Below, one piece after another: positions 61,101 to 64,000 of a stretch of DNA of 64,000 nt. The position numbers were made by a program, and so were the translations under genes. The notes below the pieces were generated by a model. That model did no database searches. It saw only the letters and a list, made by a program, of their open reading frames with translations, and was not told the DNA's origin. The stretch is from NCBI GenBank assembly GCA_038025085.1, contig CM076147.1:1989001-2053000 (forward strand), written 5' to 3'. How positions within the stretch are numbered: position 1 is the first letter of the stretch; every line of letters begins with the position of its first letter. The DNA is from Tetragonia tetragonoides. Its lineage: Eukaryota; Streptophyta; Magnoliopsida; Caryophyllales; Aizoaceae.

Positions 61101-63804
61101 AACAGGACCTTCCAACGCAGGTAGCGCATGGGAGGCCTCCTCTGCAGGAGGTAATAATGGAGCTTCAACAGGTATTGCAACTCGCCGAGAATCCAAGCGA
61201 CGCGGATCCTGAAAATAAGCCAGTGGCATAACAAGGTAATATAAGATTTCTTAGACAACACAAACAACATACAGAGCGAAGGCACAGTGATCCCATATCT
61301 CAAAAACACAGTATACATACATAATAGCAACAAACAAAAAACAAAAACGAAATGTCAAAAGGCGAAAGGCAAACTAGGACCCTACCCTTCTTGGATCACG
61401 TCTAGAATCTGACGTGATATTGGTAGAGCTAGACACATCGGGAAGAGATGTGCTAACGGTAGTCACTGTAATGGACCCTTGTGGGCTAGGAACCGAAGAT
61501 TGGGCAGACATAGTTGTCATCTCTGGGGCTGCAACCTTTACAACACTGGCTGCAGAATTATTTTGAGCATTCAAGGGCACGCTCTCCGAATTTGCTGGCG
61601 GTGGAGTTTTAGGCAAATGCTTCATATTGGTGATGACAATATCAGCTAGCAGATCAGGATGAATTTGAGATATTAAAAGTTCAAGTGATTCAGAACCTCG
61701 CTCTCCTTCGGCTAATAAGGCACCAATAACAGCAATCATTTGCTCAATAGGATTCAAGTTATTATTCAACATTGGAACTTTAGAAGAGATTCCATCAACA
61801 GTGGAATTATCATCTCCAGATTCACTTATCTGAACCTGATCAGAAGATTTCCCATTCGAAGTGTAACGCATACGTTTAGAAGCCATCTCTGGACCATTAG
61901 TAGGCTCTTCATTGTCAAAAGGCATCAGCCTCCTCTTTGTTCCCTCCCCAGAAAACATTTGCTGGCTTGATGGTTGATCCTCCTGAACATCAGATATCAA
62001 TTCAGAATACACTCAGAGCAAAACTATAGATCAATAACAACTTTGACAGAGATGGGTTTTACTTTCATCACAAATAAAGATTTCCCAAATAATCCCTATA
62101 ATAATAGATGGCCCGAAACATGTTTAGTACCATGTCAAGGCCATAATTGCCACCTACTGCCTCAAAATACAATTAAGTCAACCATACTCATCACTGATGT
62201 TCAATGTTCAATGTTCAAAATGCAAACCATCTCTCATGCACCGAAGACAGAACTAATACTCCCTGTCTCATAAAGACTGTCTTTTTATGAAAATAAGATA
62301 ATGTAAGGGGCACAAGTTCTAGCATTTATTTTTCTCTTTCTCTATTGTTTTTTTCTGGGTGGGGGGTTGGGGCCGTTAACTAAGTGACGAAGAATATAAT
62401 TGATAGGGCATCAAGAGGTGTCCTTAATGTACAAAAGGGCTAAGAACAAACGACGAATAAAAAATCACTCCCTCAAGCTATCTTGTGAATTCTTTCCAGA
62501 AAAGACAAAAGAAGAGACGAATGTCATCCACAATGAAGCACCTGACTCCATCTATTAACCCACTGCAATAGACATATTGAATTCCTTTATGAGATGAAAC
62601 TTGGTAACATAACTTATTGCCCTTATCACCATCTAAAGTAGATTTATTCATCAAAAATCAAACTTTGACTATATCGGTTATTTTAGAGAATCTTGCCAGT
62701 CACTGGCATAACAGATTTGGGACGTCTTATACAGCCCGTTTTTTCTCCCAATGCCGCGACATTTACCAAATGCTGTAAAGTGAAAGCCACAAGTGACCTG
62801 ATGCAGCAAGGATAGCTACAGGCAAGAAATCAAATTTAGACCGTCATGCCATGTAAGATGTAACAGGCTAACAGCAGCGTATCAGATTAAGACCGTCATG
62901 TCACGTAACGCAGTATAGGTGGTTTGGTGGGGACAAGGAGAATAAGGTGATGTGGCGCTGAGCTTTCTTTCCTTCCAAGTTTCACAGTTTCAGCTTGACG
63001 GTATTTACCTTCCACAAGTCTCATTGAAAAGAAACCAGGATAAGCCCACCATAAGGCCTTACTGCCATTGAAGTAACATTAGAAAACAATATTCAACTAA
63101 ATATCTAAAGATGTCCAAGCTAAAGCAACTTGCAACTTGGCTATGCTAGGGTACAACAACCGAGAAGCCAAAAACTCAGGTAAATGCGGCTAAAACTTAT
63201 TCGCAAGTCAGTCAAAAAAACAGATCTACTTGAACGCAAACACCAAAAGTACATTAATAATCCATACTATATTTCAAAGAGGAAACCAATACCTTTACCT
63301 GATTTTCACGTGAAGAGCGCTCATTAGTTCTCATTATTTTGTCAACTTGTCGAAGAGCTTGATCAACAGCTTCACTGGCATTCATCGATCGCAGAAACCG
63401 GACCAGCCTATCCCTGGACTGAGAAAAGATAGCATGTAAGGTAGATGAACGACATACCCATCCGCTAAAAAACAGAAATAAGCACCAGCACATGTACAGT
63501 TCACACCCACACACGTACACACCCACCCAAACACAGTTTATTGAAATCAGAAGATTAATGTATATAAAGAAAGTAGCAAAATAGATATATATCTCTCACA
63601 CACGCACGCATGCACCCACACCCACCCATACCCCACGCACCCACACAAAAACGCACACGCATATCCCTGACTCCCACATACACGCACACAACAGACACAC
63701 AAGAAGCCCCAGTTTTGCTAGATTTAAGTGACACCAATAAGCACTTGCTGCCTTGGCCACAGTGTACAGACAAATACAACACACCTGAATTGAAAAGGGG
63801 TTCC
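43188..63804 (-). CDS. ESP4: symplekin, C-terminal about 1,033 residues (5' end beyond right edge)
   Basis: Scaffold of the pre-mRNA cleavage and polyadenylation complex, in contact with CPSF, CstF and the CTD phosphatase. Exons in transcript order: 63785-63804, 63299-63418, 61386-61982, 60597-61208, 59317-59385, 56990-57103, 56673-56915, 53800-53847, 53417-53554, 51553-51717, 51391-51453, 50312-50422, 50098-50181, 49967-50014, 47334-47408, 46502-46597, 46016-46096, 45863-45934, 45193-45237, 45006-45089, 44784-44890, 43188-43299. They join in one open frame. Recognisable blocks: SRDRLVRFLRSM (end of the HEAT region), a low-complexity Ser/Pro linker with RRDPRR, KGHELV-like GHELVMHVLYHLHG, VTQGLGAVWSLILGRP, and the C-terminal symplekin domain with AIHRHIPILLRALG, LTPAEVLVAIHDI, DACSACFEQRTVFTQ, TPLPLLFMRTVIQAIDAFP and the end NKYANLRGALATYSSQPS. 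Stop TGA at 43188-43190. One intron uses a GC donor. The first, 20-nt exon is less certain. About 300 N-terminal residues should lie outside the window. Confidence 0.95.
43520..44256. repeat. foldback element rich in GGATTGGATT/AATCCAATCC, in the last symplekin intron
   Basis: The left edge starts GTGAAAC and the right edge ends GTTTCAC. Both sides carry many imperfect GGATTGGATT(C/T)GGACT or inverse motifs (43535-43690 and 44075-44245). The centre is unrelated AT-rich DNA. This looks like a non-autonomous element with long degenerate subterminal inverted repeats. No clear target-site duplication. Confidence 0.5.
46704..46920. mobile_element. Stowaway-like MITE candidate in a symplekin intron
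   Basis: The left end CTTCCTCAGTCCTAAAATAA continues with CCTTCCATTTTGAC. The right end, read on the minus strand, gives GTCAAGATAAACTTCCACTT, a typical partner. It has an AT-rich interior and no coding. Confidence 0.45.
47041..47230 (-). mobile_element. LINE 3' end remnant in a symplekin intron
   Basis: On the minus strand a decayed ORF2 end (GGAFRSYMVTEIQRNWQKF) is followed by ATTTATTAATGCAATTTTCTTTTATC and an A-run. It has the same C-terminal motif and 3' UTR style as 22500-22867 and 31345-31513. Confidence 0.5.
47974..48137 (-). mobile_element. full-length tRNA-derived SINE in a symplekin intron
   Basis: Minus-strand element of 164 bp with box A (GTAGCTCAGCTGG, about 48110-48122) and box B (GGTTTGAGTCCCC, about 48065-48077). 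The body is shared with the copy in DBR1 intron 6, and it ends in a short A-run. It is flanked by GATCAGTATAT (47962-47972) and GATGAGTATAT (48138-48148). The tRNA-like head is part of the SINE and not a functional tRNA gene. Confidence 0.85.
48439..48710 (-). mobile_element. Au-like SINE copy B, full length, with target-site duplication
   Basis: A 272 bp element flanked by TTCAGATATCTCTCTCC (48422-48438) and TTCAGATCTCTCTCTCC (48711-48727), 17 bp with one difference. It defines the full-length unit: a 5' head with the complement of TCCATTTCCA, a middle TTTGACCCGAGAT, and a triplet-repeat 3' end (complement of ATTAACATTAACATTA). Confidence 0.88.
48771..48938 (-). mobile_element. Au-like SINE copy C, truncated
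   Basis: Same orientation as copy B and starting 60 bp after it. It keeps the 3' half (ATGAACATGAACATTACCCC through GACGACCATCGGCAACT on +) and is cut at the point matching AATAAATA of the other copies. No target-site duplication was found. Confidence 0.75.
49253..49505 (+). mobile_element. Au-like SINE copy D, opposite orientation to B and C
   Basis: Near full-length copy on +: head CCACCATTTCCATTGGAGCC, middle ACTTCGGATCTCGGGTC, then GGTAAGGCTGCGTACAACC, and a 3' end of TTG/TTA triplets (ATGTTGTTATGTTGTTGTTA). A clear target-site duplication was not found. It forms an inverted pair with B/C about 0.5 kb away in the same intron. Confidence 0.8.
51935..52126. repeat. perfect 96 bp tandem duplication in a symplekin intron
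   Basis: 51935-52030 and 52031-52126 are identical (start AAAGCTCCACATCACTTAAA, end ATATTAATCATTTGC). Because the two copies have not diverged, the event is recent. Alternatively it is an assembly artefact. Confidence 0.95.
54154..54948 (+). mobile_element. internally deleted LINE-type retroposon with poly(A) and 14 bp target-site duplication
   Basis: GTTAGAGAGTATAT occurs at 54140-54153 and 54949-54962. The 795 bp between them starts with a leader-like stretch (GAGTTTCTCTCTCTAGAAAC then CCCTAGC and CT-rich sequence), contains a short ATGGCATCTCGACC start followed by an early stop and an internal run of about 25 A (54670-54694), and ends with 15 A. No reverse transcriptase is left. It lies in the intron between symplekin exons 56673-56915 and 53800-53847, antisense to the gene. 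A retrocopy of some cellular transcript is an alternative. Confidence 0.75.
55905..56045. repeat. GGGTC/CGGGT degenerate repeat block
   Basis: GGTCGGGTCATTCCAGG, TTCGGGTTACCC and GGCCGGGTCAC motifs, the opposite orientation of the CCCGACCC family at 18868-19140 and 34915-35045. In a symplekin intron. Confidence 0.5.
58180..58260 (+). mobile_element. decayed 3' half of the tRNA-derived SINE
   Basis: ATTGGAGGTTTTCCTGGCCA then TTAAC ... GGGATTAATCAGGTAAAGCC ... ACACC matches the body of the copies at 17050-17198 and 47974-48137 with many changes. There is no intact tail. Confidence 0.6.
58355..58399 (+). mobile_element. 45 bp insertion of only the tRNA-like SINE head, with target-site duplication
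   Basis: AAGGAAGGAAAAGTTGG (58338-58354) and AAGGAAGGAAATGTTGG (58400-58416) flank 45 bp that contain box A (TTAGCTCAGCTGGTAAG) and end in TTTAA. Box B, body and tail are absent. In a symplekin intron. Confidence 0.7.
59945..60200 (-). mobile_element. Au-like SINE copy E, older and diverged
   Basis: Minus-orientation copy with recognisable ATCAACATTTCCCAAATGCC, GGTCGGGTGTACACAGCC, CTGTTTCCATTTGACCC and TTGGCTCCATTAGAAATGG on +, carrying more substitutions than copies A-D. In the intron between symplekin exons 60597-61208 and 59317-59385. Confidence 0.75.
63480..63695. repeat. CA/CACC-rich low-complexity tract in a symplekin intron
   Basis: Irregular CACACG, CACCCA and CACGCA units over about 200 bases between the 20-nt exon and exon 63299-63418. 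Interrupted microsatellite; no other content. Confidence 0.7.
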
Positions 63805-64000
63805 CTGAATGGAACAACCCAGAAACGAAAAAAAAAAAAACAAGCATTACGCTCAAGCCACTAACATCAAAAGATCTATAATAAAATAGCAAACAAATCA
63901 ATTTAAAACAAAAAGAAATAGCTAATCAAATATGTTCACCCTTCATTCTTCGATAAAATCTCTTCTTTTATCTACGAGGATTGAGAAAGATATATGAAGG

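Noticed and set aside
15492..63804. A functional RNA-processing gene cluster formed by DBR1 and symplekin
   Set aside because: Plant genes of related function are rarely clustered, the two are separated by two cell-wall genes and long spacers, and there is no shared regulatory sequence.

Overview
The window is nuclear DNA from a flowering plant, most likely a eudicot. The evidence is split genes with GT-AG introns, AT-rich introns and spacers, plant-type SINE, LINE and MITE insertions, and plant-specific families such as the xylan GT43 and DTX/MATE proteins. No prokaryotic, organellar or viral gene set is present. Four protein families are secure: (1) the large 3' exon of a MATE/DTX transporter on + at 137-1654; (2) the RNA lariat debranching enzyme DBR1 on - at 15492-26156, ten exons, 444 residues, with all expected metal-site residues; (3) two complete head-to-head paralogues of the xylan glycosyltransferase IRX9H (GT43), one on - at 30009-34287 and one on + at 37520-40049; (4) symplekin (plant ESP4, cleavage/polyadenylation scaffold) on - from 43188 to beyond the right edge, 22 exons and about 1,033 residues visible, with the N-terminal part outside.

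Layout. 1-1.7 kb is the MATE gene. 1.7-15.5 kb is long, AT-rich and mostly unassigned. It holds G-tracts, a LINE fragment near 13.4 kb, a candidate two-exon gene for a 31-residue single-pass membrane protein (11990-12797), and several isolated coding-like blocks on the minus strand that I cannot name. 15.5-26.2 kb is DBR1, whose introns carry a tRNA-derived SINE, an Au-like SINE, a LINE 3' end, a MITE, tandem repeats and a broken coding-like block. 26.2-29 kb is spacer. 29-41 kb is the IRX9H inverted duplication, with a 3.2 kb shared upstream region carrying a hAT-like element and a Stowaway-like MITE. 41-43 kb is spacer. 43.2-64 kb is symplekin, whose introns hold at least four Au-like SINE copies, complete and truncated tRNA-derived SINEs, an internally deleted LINE with a 14 bp target-site duplication, and a perfect 96 bp tandem duplication.

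Function. DBR1 (turnover of excised intron lariats) and symplekin (pre-mRNA 3' processing) are both RNA-processing factors, but they are separate genes flanking an unrelated cell-wall pair, and I see no sign that they form a unit. The IRX9H pair acts in xylan backbone synthesis in the Golgi. I found no new defence, biosynthetic or regulatory system. The most useful observations are the inverted IRX9H duplication, the splice-site features in DBR1 and symplekin (a SINE 11 nt from a donor, a tandem acceptor, a GC-AG intron, a 20-nt microexon), the target-site-flanked retroposons, and the candidate microprotein gene. Exon boundaries were set by eye from splice signals, reading frame and remembered family conservation, without transcript data.
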